DNA of 64,000 bases from Streptomyces endocoffeicus (GTDB lineage: Bacteria > Actinomycetota > Actinomycetes > Streptomycetales > Streptomycetaceae). The DNA is taken from positions 124,001 through 188,000 of the forward strand of contig NZ_JAERRG010000006.1 of NCBI RefSeq assembly GCF_016741935.1. Direction: 5' to 3'. How positions within the stretch are numbered: position 1 is the stretch's first letter; each line of letters starts with the position of its first letter. Below the pieces are notes generated by a model. The model made no database searches. It saw nothing but the letters and a program-made list of their open reading frames with translations, and was not told where the DNA came from. A program made the position numbers and the translations under genes. Shown here one piece after another: positions 50,982 through 59,881 of this stretch.

Positions 50982-51831
50982 CGTGCCCGCGCTCGCGGCC
51001 CTCCGCCGCTCGCCCGCGGCGGCCCGGCGGCTGCTGGTGTTCACCTGCTTCCTGGTCACCGCGGTCACCCTCACCCCCATCGTGATGATGGTGCTGGTGG
51101 CCTTCCAGTCCGACGCCGAGTCGATGGCGGCACGGCCGTCGTTCTGGCCCGGCAGCTGGCATCCGGAGAACATCGGCCGGGCCTTCGACCTCGTCCCGCT
51201 GGGCCGCTATCTGCTGAACACCGTCTTCTTCGCCGGGGGTACGGCGCTCCTGGAGACGGTCACCGCGGCCCTGGCCGCGTACGCCTTCGCCCGGCTGCGC
51301 TTCCGGGGCCGGAGCGTGCTGTTCGGCGTCTATCTGACCACCTTGATGATCCCCTCGCAGGTCACGCTGATCCCGCAGTTCATCCTGGTGGCGAAGTTGC
51401 ACGGGGTGGACACCTGGCCCGGGATGATCCTGCCGCACGCCTTCACCGCGCTCGGGGTGTTCCTGCTCCGCCAGTTCTTCCTGGGCGTGCCCCGCGACTA
51501 CGAGGAGGCCGCCCGTCTCGACGGCGCGAACCGCTGGCAGACGTTCATCCGGGTGATCGTCCCGCTGGCCATCCCGGCCATCGCCACGCTCGCGGTGTTC
51601 AAGTTCATCAGCCAGTGGAACAACCTGCTCTGGCCGCTGGTGATATCCAACAGCGACTCCACCAGGACCGCGGCGGTCGGCCTCCAGGTGTTCCAGTCCA
51701 CCAACGGCACCCAGTGGAATCTGCTGCTGATGGCCGCCGCCATCACCACCGTGCCGCTCATCGTGCTCTTCTTCCTCACCCAGCGCTGGTTCGTCAAAGG
51801 CATCACCATGAGCGGGCTCGGAGGCCGCTGA
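50971..51831 (+). CDS. ABC importer permease, MalG type
   Basis: The 286-residue permease has about six membrane segments and the coupling loop EEAARLDGANRWQTFIRVIV. It forms the membrane channel with the MalF-type partner. Its stop is 4 bases before the next start. Confidence 0.92.
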   Translation: MTSDVPALAALRRSPAAARRLLVFTCFLVTAVTLTPIVMMVLVAFQSDAESMAARPSFWPGSWHPENIGRAFDLVPLGRYLLNTVFFAGGTALLETVTAALAAYAFARLRFRGRSVLFGVYLTTLMIPSQVTLIPQFILVAKLHGVDTWPGMILPHAFTALGVFLLRQFFLGVPRDYEEAARLDGANRWQTFIRVIVPLAIPAIATLAVFKFISQWNNLLWPLVISNSDSTRTAAVGLQVFQSTNGTQWNLLLMAAAITTVPLIVLFFLTQRWFVKGITMSGLGGR

Positions 51832-51835
51832 CACC

Positions 51836-52630
51836 ATGACATTTATCTGGTCCGTGTTCACCAAACCGTGGTCCACGCTGCCCGGCGACACCCTGGGCGG
51901 GCTGGTGTCCGGCCTCGGCTTCACCGGTGCCGAGATCCCGGTCCGGGACACCGCGTACGTCACCCCGGGCGAAGCCGGACGGCTGCTGCCGGAGTTCACC
52001 GCGCGGCTGCGGGCGGAGGGCGTCGAGGTGATCAGCGTCGCGAGCGATCTCCGCGAACCCGTCTTCGCGGCGTGCCGGGAGGCGGGCGTGCCGATGATCC
52101 GGGTCATGGCCGAGCTGGGCCCCGACGGCTACGCCGCCTCGGTCCGGCGGGCACGGCAACGGCTGGCGGACGCGGCGCCGCTCGCCGAGGGATATGGCGT
52201 CCAGGTCGGGGTGCAGCCGCACCACGGGCGCTATGTGTCCTCCGCGCTGGGGGTGATGGACCTCCTCGACGGTCTGCCGGTCGAGCACTTCCGGGTGATC
52301 TGGGACGCCGCCCATGACGCGCTGGCGGGCGACGATCCGCGGGTCACCCTGCCGCTGGTCGCCGAGCGGCTCGGCATCGTCAACCTCAAGAACGCCGTCC
52401 ATGTGCGCACCGAACCGGCCGGTGAGGCCGTCGGCGGGCACTGGAAACCCTGGTTCGTGCCCGGCCCCGAGGGGCTGGCCGACTGGTCGGCGGCGCTCGG
52501 GCAACTGGCGGAGCTCGGTTTCACCGGCCCGGTGTGTCTGTCCGGGCAGTACTCCGACCCCGGCGTGCCGGTCGAGAAGCGCCTGGTGGCGGATCTGGCG
52601 GCGGCACGCGGCGCGGCGGGCGCCGTATGA
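51836..52630 (+). CDS. Sugar phosphate isomerase/epimerase-type TIM barrel
   Basis: The 264-residue protein has AP-endonuclease-2-like barrel features: LGFTGAEIPVRD, VGVQPHHGRYV, VIWDAAHDALAGDDP, IVNLKNAVHV, and CLSGQYSD. The metal ligands typical of xylose-isomerase-like epimerases are plausible at the Glu/Asp/His positions. As the last gene of the ABC operon, it probably isomerises the imported sugar acid or a keto-intermediate. Confidence 0.82.
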   Translation: MTFIWSVFTKPWSTLPGDTLGGLVSGLGFTGAEIPVRDTAYVTPGEAGRLLPEFTARLRAEGVEVISVASDLREPVFAACREAGVPMIRVMAELGPDGYAASVRRARQRLADAAPLAEGYGVQVGVQPHHGRYVSSALGVMDLLDGLPVEHFRVIWDAAHDALAGDDPRVTLPLVAERLGIVNLKNAVHVRTEPAGEAVGGHWKPWFVPGPEGLADWSAALGQLAELGFTGPVCLSGQYSDPGVPVEKRLVADLAAARGAAGAV

Positions 52631-52670
52631 CCGGGCGTCCGCCGTCCCGGAGCGAAAGGGAGAACGTATC

Positions 52671-52711
52671 CCGGGGGGAGCGGGAGAACCCCGCGCCCCC
52701 GCTCCCCCCGG
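52671..52711. terminator. 14-bp stem hairpin ending the ABC operon
   Basis: CCGGGGGGAGCGGG (52671-52684) pairs exactly with CCCGCTCCCCCCGG (52698-52711) across a 13-base loop, between convergent genes. Confidence 0.78.
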
Positions 52712-52730
52712 CTCCTCCTCCCAGAGGCTC

Positions 52731-53660
52731 CTACGGCGGGCCCCCCGGCTCCGGGCCCCGGTAACCCGGACGGGACGAGGCGTCGATGCCCACCTCGTAG
52801 CGGATACCGGGGTGGAGGGTGTTGCCGTCGATCCGGGCGCCGGTCGAGTGGTGGGCGAGGCCGATGGCGTGGTGGGTGGGGGCGGCGAACTCATTGCCGG
52901 TGACGGTGGCGTTCCGCACGTCCTCGAACATCAGGGCCTGGGAGGCGCGCAGCGTCTCGCAGTGGTTGCCCCTGATGGTGAAGTCGCCGGTGGTGCCGTG
53001 GCCGTCGCCCTCGCCGTCGTTCGGGCCCTCGGCCATCAGACACATGTTGTCGATGTCCTCGCAGCGGTTGTTCTCGATGCGGACACGGTGGCTGGGCGGG
53101 GTGTCGCTGGCGAAGGTCTGCATGCAGTCGGCGTGCCGGCCACGGCTGTTGTCGGTGTCGCGGACGGTGTTGTGCGCGATGGTCAGATCGTCGCCGAAGA
53201 ACCGGATGCCGTCGCCGTCCCCGCCCCTCGGGCCGATCACGGTGTTGTTCCGCACGGTGACGCGGTGGCCGGTCAGCTCGATCCCGGGCGCCTCCGGCCG
53301 GACGGACCGGAACCCGTCCACGATCACATCGTCGGCCTCGACGGTGATGCCGTCCACCGCGTCCCCGCCCCCGGCGTAGGTGATCGGGCGCTCCCGGCTT
53401 CCGCCCCTGGTGATGACCAGCCGCTGCCGGGACAGATCGCCGTCGAAGCAGACGGTGTCCCCTGGCCTCGCCCGGCGCGCCGCCTCCCGCGGGGTGGCGG
53501 CGCGCAGGGTGCAGCGCTCGGTCCCCTTCCCGACGGTGAGCGACGCCGTCGGCCCGGCGGCGCCCCGCTCCTCGGGCCACGACGGACGCGCCAGGGCGGC
53601 CAGGAGGGCGAGGACCGAGACGGCGAGAAAGCCGAGGACGAGTCTCCAAGTGATCCGCAT
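52731..53660 (-). CDS. Exported right-handed beta-helix protein
   Basis: The 309-residue protein has an N-terminal signal or anchor (MRITWRLVLGFLAVSVLALLAALA). Repeated short turns follow (VIVDGFRSV, VTVRNNTVIG, LTIAHNTVRDTDN, VRIENNRCEDIDN, FTIRGNHCETL, ATVTGNEFAAP), the signature of a parallel beta-helix. Such proteins are often polysaccharide lyases, glycosidases or epimerases. No catalytic residues can be assigned. It lies beside a GH92 gene, consistent with glycan breakdown. Confidence 0.83.
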   Translation of the reverse strand: MRITWRLVLGFLAVSVLALLAALARPSWPEERGAAGPTASLTVGKGTERCTLRAATPREAARRARPGDTVCFDGDLSRQRLVITRGGSRERPITYAGGGDAVDGITVEADDVIVDGFRSVRPEAPGIELTGHRVTVRNNTVIGPRGGDGDGIRFFGDDLTIAHNTVRDTDNSRGRHADCMQTFASDTPPSHRVRIENNRCEDIDNMCLMAEGPNDGEGDGHGTTGDFTIRGNHCETLRASQALMFEDVRNATVTGNEFAAPTHHAIGLAHHSTGARIDGNTLHPGIRYEVGIDASSRPGYRGPEPGGPP

Positions 53661-53790
53661 GGCGGGCACCGTAGAGCGGGATCCCGGGGACCGGTCCCGC
53701 CGTCAGCCGTGCGTCGCAGGCGTCCGGTTCACTCCAGCGTCACCGTACGCCCCTAGATTCACTCCGACACATGGAAGGGCGTGATCCCCG

Positions 53791-56247
53791 ATGGAGACGC
53801 ACAGAACGCGGCGAAAGAGACTCGGATACCGATCGGCGCTGGTCGGCGGGGGAGTGGCGGTGGCGGTCGGCGCGCTGCTCGCCCCGCTCGTCGAGGCCCC
53901 CGCGGCGAGCGCGGCGTCCCGGGCCGACGAGGTACGTCACCCCGTCGACCACGTGGACCCGCTGATCGGCTCGGCCGGCGGCGGCAACACCTACCCGGGC
54001 GCCAACCTGCCGTTCGGCATGATCGCCTGGTCCCCGACCAGCACCACCGGCGACCAGACCAACACCGCGGCGGCGAACGGCTATGCGTACGACACCACCC
54101 GGGTCCGGGGCTTCAGCCTCACCCATGTCAACGGCGCGGGCTGCCACCCCGGAGCCGCGGGCGATGTGCCGATCATGCCGTTCGTGGGCGAGGTCGACAG
54201 CTCTCCCACCGCCGACACCAAGGACCAGAAGTACGCCGCCACCTTCTCGCACGAGAAGGAGAAGGCCGAGCCCGGCCACTACCGGGTGGGGCTCGACTCG
54301 GGCGCGGCCGCCGATCTCGCGGTGAGCGAGCGGGCCGGTGTCGCCGACTTCTCCTTCCCCCAGGACGCCCCGGCCCGGCTGCTGTTCCGCACCTCCAACT
54401 CGCTCAACGGCAGCGAGAACGCGCATATCGAGATCGACCGCGAGCGGCACAAGGTCACCGGCTGGGTGCTCACCGGCGCGTTCTGCGGACGGCGCGCCAA
54501 CGGCGGGGAGAACAACCGCAAGACCTACTACCGCCTCTACTTCAGCGCCTCGTTCGACCGTGCCTTCTCCACCGTGGGCACCTGGGAGAACGACCGGCTC
54601 TCACCCGGCGCCACCACCGCCGACGGCGGCGAGGGCTATCTCACCGGCGCCGACCGGGCCGGGCGCGGCTCCGGCGGATACGTCGGCTTCGACACCGCGC
54701 GGGACAACGATGTCCGGATGCGGCTCGGCATCTCGTACGTCTCCCTCGCGGGCGCCGAGGCCAATCTCCGCGCCGAGATAGCGCCCCGGGCGAGCGTCGC
54801 CGACGTGGCCGCCGCGGGACGGGCCGCCTGGGACCGCACGCTGCGCGCCATCCGGATCAGCGGCGGCAGCGAGCCGCGCCGCACCGCATTCTACACCGCC
54901 CTCTACCACGCGCTGCAGCAGCCCAACCTGATCAGCGACACCGACGGCCGCTACCCGGGCATGGACGGCACACCGCACCGCGTAGAGCGCGGGCAGACGG
55001 CGCAGTACAGCAACTTCTCCGGCTGGGACCAGTACCGCGCCCAGGTGCAGCTGCTCGCCCTGCTCCAGCCCGAGGTCGCCGGGGACTTCGCCCAGTCGCT
55101 GCTCAACTTCGCACGGCAGAACGGCGGGGTGTGGGACCGCTGGGTGCACATCAGCGGCGCCACCCATGTGATGACCGGCGACCCCTCCGCCGCCACGCTC
55201 GCCACCTTCTACGCCATGGGGGTGCGGAACTTCGACGCCAAGGGCGCCTTCGACTCCCTCTACCGACAAGCCACCGTCCCGCACCCCGACGGGCTCTCCG
55301 ACAAGGGCTGCCCGGGGCAGTGCGAGGGCCAGCGTCCGAACCTCGCCCAGTACCTGGAGTCCCGGTACGCGGCACAGGACACCTGCCACTGCTGGGGCGG
55401 CGCCGCGGAGACCCTGGAGGACTCCGTCGCCGATGACGCGCTCGCCCGCTGGGCCCGGCTGCTCGGCCGTACGAAGGAGGCCGACGAGCTCGGCGCGCGC
55501 GGCGGCTACTGGCGCAATGTGTTCAACCCCCAGGCCACCGGCGCGGCGGGATACATCCAGGCCAGGAACCGCGACGGCTCCTGGGTGACCCCCTTCGACC
55601 CGGCGTCCGACCGGGGCTTCGCCCAGGGCAGCGCGGCCACGTACACCTGGATGGTGCCGCAGGACGTCCCGGGGCTCGCCGGGGCCATGGGCGGCCGCGA
55701 CAAGGCGGCGGCCCGGCTGGACGGCTTCTTCCACAAGCCCGACGGCTCCTGGTCGGTCCGCGGCGGCGATCCGCTCCGCTACGACCCCACCAACGAACCG
55801 GGCATCCACGCCCCCTGGCTCTACAACGCGCTCGGGCAGCCCTGGAAGACCCAGGAGACCGTGCGCCAGATCATCACCACCGTGTACGGCACCGGACCGA
55901 AGGGGCTGCCCGGCAACGACGACCTGGGCACCATGTCCGCGTGGTACGTGTTCGCGGCGCTCGGCCTCTATCCGCAGGCCCCGGGGCGCGCCGAGGCACT
56001 GCTCACCGGACCGCTCTTCCCCCGCGCGGTGATCGCCCCGGCGGGACAGCGGCGCGCCCTGACCATCGACGCCCCGGACGCGTCCGACACTCACCCCTAT
56101 GTGCACGCGGTGCGGGTGAACGGCCGACCGCACGACACCTCATGGCTCGACGGCTCCGTCGTGCGCCAGGGCGGTTCGCTCTCCTTCGACCTGGCCGACC
56201 GGCCCGACACCGGCTGGGCCACCGACCCGGGCCGGCTGCCCCGCTAG
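53791..56247 (+). CDS. GH92 alpha-1,2-mannosidase family protein, exported
   Basis: The 818-residue protein has a signal peptide (about 1-43, ending ASAAS) and GH92 hallmarks: VDPLIGSAGGGNTYPGANLP, YSNFSGWDQYRAQVQ, TNEPGIHAPWLYN with the acid Glu, and NDDLGTMSAWYVFAALGLYPQ. GH92 enzymes are calcium-dependent mannosidases that trim host or yeast N-glycans and mannans. It probably acts outside the cell. Confidence 0.93.
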   Translation: METHRTRRKRLGYRSALVGGGVAVAVGALLAPLVEAPAASAASRADEVRHPVDHVDPLIGSAGGGNTYPGANLPFGMIAWSPTSTTGDQTNTAAANGYAYDTTRVRGFSLTHVNGAGCHPGAAGDVPIMPFVGEVDSSPTADTKDQKYAATFSHEKEKAEPGHYRVGLDSGAAADLAVSERAGVADFSFPQDAPARLLFRTSNSLNGSENAHIEIDRERHKVTGWVLTGAFCGRRANGGENNRKTYYRLYFSASFDRAFSTVGTWENDRLSPGATTADGGEGYLTGADRAGRGSGGYVGFDTARDNDVRMRLGISYVSLAGAEANLRAEIAPRASVADVAAAGRAAWDRTLRAIRISGGSEPRRTAFYTALYHALQQPNLISDTDGRYPGMDGTPHRVERGQTAQYSNFSGWDQYRAQVQLLALLQPEVAGDFAQSLLNFARQNGGVWDRWVHISGATHVMTGDPSAATLATFYAMGVRNFDAKGAFDSLYRQATVPHPDGLSDKGCPGQCEGQRPNLAQYLESRYAAQDTCHCWGGAAETLEDSVADDALARWARLLGRTKEADELGARGGYWRNVFNPQATGAAGYIQARNRDGSWVTPFDPASDRGFAQGSAATYTWMVPQDVPGLAGAMGGRDKAAARLDGFFHKPDGSWSVRGGDPLRYDPTNEPGIHAPWLYNALGQPWKTQETVRQIITTVYGTGPKGLPGNDDLGTMSAWYVFAALGLYPQAPGRAEALLTGPLFPRAVIAPAGQRRALTIDAPDASDTHPYVHAVRVNGRPHDTSWLDGSVVRQGGSLSFDLADRPDTGWATDPGRLPR

Positions 56248-56288
56248 GCGCTCCGCGGGGAGTGCCGCGAGGTGCGGTCGTTCATCCG

Positions 56289-56444
56289 CTAGGCCGTCGC
56301 GTCGGCGAACGTGTCGGCGCGGATATGGGCCATGGGCCGGCCCACCACCCGGTACCTGCCGTTGGGCACCCGGTCGGACCGGGACACGTGCACGGTGGGC
56401 GGGCCGGCCCACTCATAGCCCTTGTCGGCGCGGATCGCCGTCAT
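56289..56444 (-). CDS. 51-residue protein overlapping the phosphatase gene end
   Basis: The ATG at 56444 overlaps the phosphatase stop as ATGA. The 51-residue frame begins MTAIRADKGYEWAGPPTVHV and includes a VGRPMAHIRAD segment. It has good high-G+C codon usage and a mixed, soluble composition. The coupling suggests a real gene, though too small to recognise; it could be a short partner of the phosphatase. Confidence 0.55.
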   Translation of the reverse strand: MTAIRADKGYEWAGPPTVHVSRSDRVPNGRYRVVGRPMAHIRADTFADATA

Positions 56445-58105
56445 CGGCGCCGCTCACCGTCGCTGCGGGTCCGCCGGAGCGTGAAGGTGTCCACGGGCTC
56501 CATACGGCCGTAGAGCCCTGTGACCGCGTAGTAGGTCACCGACATCGTGGTGGGGCCGCCCGGCCTGGTGCCGGGGTCGACGGTGAACGCGGCGAAGCCG
56601 TACGGGTTCACCCGGTCGCGCACCGCCGACCACGGGGCCGCCTCCGTCACATAGACCGGGGTCTTCCGGCCGTTCGCACCGGCGGCGCCGACACCGGTGA
56701 TGACATTGCACCGCGGGGTGTCGAACAGGACGTCCATCGACGGGATCGAGGTGCCACCGCCACCGATGACCATGTGGACCGTTCCCTCGCCGGTGTCCAC
56801 CAGATCGGTACGGGTGGCGGCGGGGGTCGGCGTCATCGTGTCGTTGGACTCCCGGCCGCGGATCGGGTGGGAGCGCTCGTAGTGGTGTTCATGGCCGCAG
56901 ACGACCAGGTCGACGCCGTACTTGTCGAAGAGCGGCAGCCACTCCTGCCGGATGCCGAGGTCGGCGCCGTTGCCCGGGTGGTCGGCCGTGGAGACGACCA
57001 CCTGGTGCATGACGACCACGATCCAGTCGATGTCCCGGTCGGCCCGGGTCCGGGTGAGCTCGGCCTCCAGCCAGCGCCGCTGCGCCCCGCCGGAGTAGCC
57101 CCGCACATAGGTGTTCCCGGCGTCCTGAAGGGCCACGTCGTCATTGGCCAGGCTCACGACGCGCACCGAGCCGACGGTGAAGGCGTACCACAGTCCCTGG
57201 GTCTCGTCGTCGCCGCCGTTGCCGGGCAGTGAGAAGTACGCCTGGTAGGCGTCGAACCCGATCGGCCCGTTGCCCAGCTCGTTCTCGTGGTTGCCGGCCG
57301 CGGGCATCCACGGCCGGAACCGCGAGGACCGGCTGGTCATGGCGAACCAGTCCGCCCAGGTGCGCAGCCGGTCCTCGGACAGATTGGCGTAGCACAGATC
57401 GCCGTTGATGAGGTGGAACAGGGGCGCGACCCGCTCGACGGCGGTGGTCACGTCGTTGGCGTACGGCGAGCCGAGGTTGTCGTTGAGATAGGTGAGCTTC
57501 TCGGTGATCTTCGGCGGCTTGGGACCGTTCAGCTTGCCCACCGTGGGCGTGCCCTGGTCGCCGAAGCTGGTGAAGGTGAACGGCGCCCGGCCGCCCGGCC
57601 CGGTGCGGAACGACCCCGCCTCCGGCGTCGCCCCGTCGTGGACGGCGGCGTAGACGTAGTCGGTGCCGGGGCGCAGCCGGCTCAGCCGGGCGTGGTGGAC
57701 GTACATGCTCTGCTGGGACTTGGCGTCGCGGTAGAAGGTGGTCCGCGCGGTGACCTCGGTGCCCATGCCATGGGAGGGGGTGCCGAGCATGACACGCGGC
57801 CGTTTCACCGGGACCGGTGTCTGCCAGGACACCACGACCTCCCGCGCGGCGTCGGCCCCGAACTGCAGATGCAGCCCGCTCACCGGCGGCATCCCGGATC
57901 CCTCGGGCCGGGTCCACAGCACCGGCGAGGCCGCCACCGCCTCCTGCTGGGACAGATATGTGCCCGCACCGGCCGCCGCGGCGCCCGCCACGCCCAGCAG
58001 CCCCCGGCGGCTCATCCGGGACGTGGTCGATGTGGTGGCCGCCGTCGCCGGTCTGGTGGCCGACGCTGCCGATGTGGTGGCCGTGTTCTTCGGTGTCGTC
58101 GTCAT
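56441..58105 (-). CDS. Tat-exported purple acid phosphatase-like metallophosphoesterase
   Basis: The 554-residue protein has a Thr/Ala-rich N-terminus, then a twin-arginine signal (SRRGLLGVAGAAAAGAGTYL) near residue 33. A fibronectin-like domain (about 70-165) precedes the metallophosphoesterase core: SFGDQGTP, NGDLCYANL, AAGNHENELGNG, VVMHQVVVST and VCGHEHHYERS. These are the five blocks that bind the Fe/metal pair. It would release phosphate outside the cell. The start may instead be the Met just before the RR motif. Confidence 0.88.
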   Translation of the reverse strand: MTTTPKNTATTSAASATRPATAATTSTTSRMSRRGLLGVAGAAAAGAGTYLSQQEAVAASPVLWTRPEGSGMPPVSGLHLQFGADAAREVVVSWQTPVPVKRPRVMLGTPSHGMGTEVTARTTFYRDAKSQQSMYVHHARLSRLRPGTDYVYAAVHDGATPEAGSFRTGPGGRAPFTFTSFGDQGTPTVGKLNGPKPPKITEKLTYLNDNLGSPYANDVTTAVERVAPLFHLINGDLCYANLSEDRLRTWADWFAMTSRSSRFRPWMPAAGNHENELGNGPIGFDAYQAYFSLPGNGGDDETQGLWYAFTVGSVRVVSLANDDVALQDAGNTYVRGYSGGAQRRWLEAELTRTRADRDIDWIVVVMHQVVVSTADHPGNGADLGIRQEWLPLFDKYGVDLVVCGHEHHYERSHPIRGRESNDTMTPTPAATRTDLVDTGEGTVHMVIGGGGTSIPSMDVLFDTPRCNVITGVGAAGANGRKTPVYVTEAAPWSAVRDRVNPYGFAAFTVDPGTRPGGPTTMSVTYYAVTGLYGRMEPVDTFTLRRTRSDGERRR

Positions 58106-58274
58106 GGGGCGAAGCTCCCACGCACCCGCCGTCGCCGGACACCGCGGCGCCATGAACAGCGCGGTACGGCGGGCTACCGGCGGACGACCGGACGGCGAAC
58201 CCCGACAACCATCTCGGTGCACGGTGGCGGATGTGCGTTGCCAGGGGCGGTGGCGGCGGCGCAGGCTGGTGTCC

Positions 58275-58778
58275 GTGAACGATCGGGACGAGGAGCTGCG
58301 CGGGCTGGACGCGGTGCTGCAGGAGCTGCGCCACGCCCGCCACGGGCTGTACGGACCGCTGGTGCGGGAGCGCTTCCTGGGCGGACTGCCCGCCGGTGTC
58401 ACCCCGACCGGCTACCGGGTGCTGCGCTTCGTCGAGGCCAGCTCCCCACCGCCGCCCACCGTGTCCGACATCGCCGCCCTGCTGCTGTCCGACCGGGCCC
58501 GCGCCGTGCGCGTCGTGGACCGGCTGACGGCGGCGGGGTTGGTGACCCGGGTGCGGGACACCGTGGACCGGCGGATACGAAGGGTTGCGCTGACCGACAC
58601 CGGGCGCCGCCATGTCGCCCTGGCGGCCGCCCGGCGGACCCGGCTGCTGGGCGAGGCCATCGCGGACTGGCCGGACGAGGACCTCGCCCGGCTGACGGAC
58701 TGCCTGGAGCGGCTCAACGCCTCCGTGGCCCGCCATCTGCCGGTGCCCGGCGCGCCCGAGGCGTCCGGCGATCGGTGA
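58275..58778 (+). CDS. MarR-family regulator
   Basis: The 167-residue protein has a winged-helix MarR domain: TPTGYRVLRFVEAS, TVSDIAALLLSDRARAVRVVDRL, and GLVTRVRDTVDRRIRRVALTDTGRRH. It is divergent from the phosphatase gene, separated by 169 bases, and might regulate it. The GTG at 58275 and an in-frame GTG at 58269 are both possible starts. Confidence 0.87.
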   Translation: MNDRDEELRGLDAVLQELRHARHGLYGPLVRERFLGGLPAGVTPTGYRVLRFVEASSPPPPTVSDIAALLLSDRARAVRVVDRLTAAGLVTRVRDTVDRRIRRVALTDTGRRHVALAAARRTRLLGEAIADWPDEDLARLTDCLERLNASVARHLPVPGAPEASGDR

Positions 58779-58784
58779 CGTCGG

Positions 58785-59633
58785 CTACGACTTGGACGCC
58801 CGGAAGTTCCGGAACAGCAGATAGGTGTCGAGGATGTCCGACGAGGCGCTTTCGACCGAGCGGTAGATGCCCCACTTGGGCCGCTGGTAGTCGTCCTGGT
58901 CGGGCATCTTCACATTGGACATGCTGCCCTGGACCGCCACCGGGGCGCCGGACCCGGTGCCGTTGCGCACCACGCAGGCCGCCTTGCCGTTCGAGCCGAC
59001 GGTGAACGTCCACTCGATGGTGATCCACTTGTTGCGCAGCGGCGCGAGGTTCGTCGAGGCGATGTCCGGTGAGCCGGAGTTGGCGTACGCACGGGCCCGC
59101 AGCGTCTCCGTGCTGCCGCTCCGGCCCAGATCCAGGGTGATGTACGGACCGCCGTTGTCCACCGGGGTCTTGGTCTGGAAGATGTGGGTGAACTTGCTGG
59201 TGCCGTGCAGCGAGGTGGGCATGAACATCTCGTAGCTGAGGCTCCATGTCTCACCGTCGCGCATCTTCACGGTGGAGCCACCCTGGACCATGCCCTTGGA
59301 CTCGGTGCGCTGACGGTCGCCGCCCCCGGTGGTGTCCCGGTCGTCCTTCCAGATGTTGAAGCGGTAGTGGTCACCGTCCTCGACGATGACGTACTTGCGG
59401 TCGGGGTGAGCGCCGCCGCGGTCGGCCTCGATGCCCTCGAACGCCTTGAGCCCGTCGCCGGACGGGTCAGGATGCCAGAGCAACTGCGCGGCCGCGGCGC
59501 GCGAGGCGGCGGAGGCCGGGGTGGCGCCCGAGGTCAGCTGTCCGAGGGCGATCGGTGTTCCGACGGCTGCCGCGGCCATCGAACCGAGGACCCGGCGGCG
59601 GCTCAACGGGTGCGGAGCGGGGGATTCTGCCAT
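58785..59633 (-). CDS. Tat-exported heparin lyase I-like polysaccharide lyase
   Basis: The 282-residue protein has a twin-arginine signal (SRRRVLGSMAAAAVGTPIAL) and a jelly-roll fold of the heparin lyase I type: RFNIWKDDRD, RTESKGM, ETWSLSYEMFMP, FTHIFQTK, GPYITLDLG, KWITIEWTFTVG, and KWGIYRS near the end. Relatives cleave uronate-containing polysaccharides (alginate, glucuronan, heparin-like). Substrate is not assigned. Its stop is 6 bases from the convergent MarR stop. Confidence 0.75.
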   Translation of the reverse strand: MAESPAPHPLSRRRVLGSMAAAAVGTPIALGQLTSGATPASAASRAAAAQLLWHPDPSGDGLKAFEGIEADRGGAHPDRKYVIVEDGDHYRFNIWKDDRDTTGGGDRQRTESKGMVQGGSTVKMRDGETWSLSYEMFMPTSLHGTSKFTHIFQTKTPVDNGGPYITLDLGRSGSTETLRARAYANSGSPDIASTNLAPLRNKWITIEWTFTVGSNGKAACVVRNGTGSGAPVAVQGSMSNVKMPDQDDYQRPKWGIYRSVESASSDILDTYLLFRNFRASKS

Positions 59634-59691
59634 GGTCGTTGACTTCCTTCCTGATTCGGTAAAGGAGTGGCGTGCTCATGGCGCACCACGC

Positions 59692-59720
59692 AGATTGGAC
59701 CGGACCAAATGGACCGTCAA
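59692..59720 (-). promoter_or_regulatory. Promoter TTGACG-N17-CAATCT for the lyase gene
   Basis: On the minus strand TTGACG (59720-59715) and CAATCT (59697-59692) are 17 bases apart, about 59 bases upstream of the lyase ATG. GGTCC occurs three times in and just before the spacer. Confidence 0.55.
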
Positions 59721-59844
59721 GGCTCACGGGCGGTTCTTTACCCGAGAATGGATTCAGCAGGCTGAACAAAATCCGCCGCCTTCTGGTGCATATGGCACCA
59801 TCTCCGTCCCTCATTTTGAGCGTTTGTTCGTTCTTGTGAACTCG

Positions 59845-59881
59845 TAGACACTGTCTATGTGCTTCTGGTAGACAGTGTCTA
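59845..59881. promoter_or_regulatory. Twin TetR operators TAGACA-N-TGTCTA, one overlapping the start codon
   Basis: Perfect 13-bp palindromes TAGACA-C-TGTCTA (59845-59857) and TAGACA-G-TGTCTA (59869-59881) lie 24 bases apart. The last A of the second is the A of the TetR ATG, so repressor would sit on the start codon itself. Confidence 0.8.
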
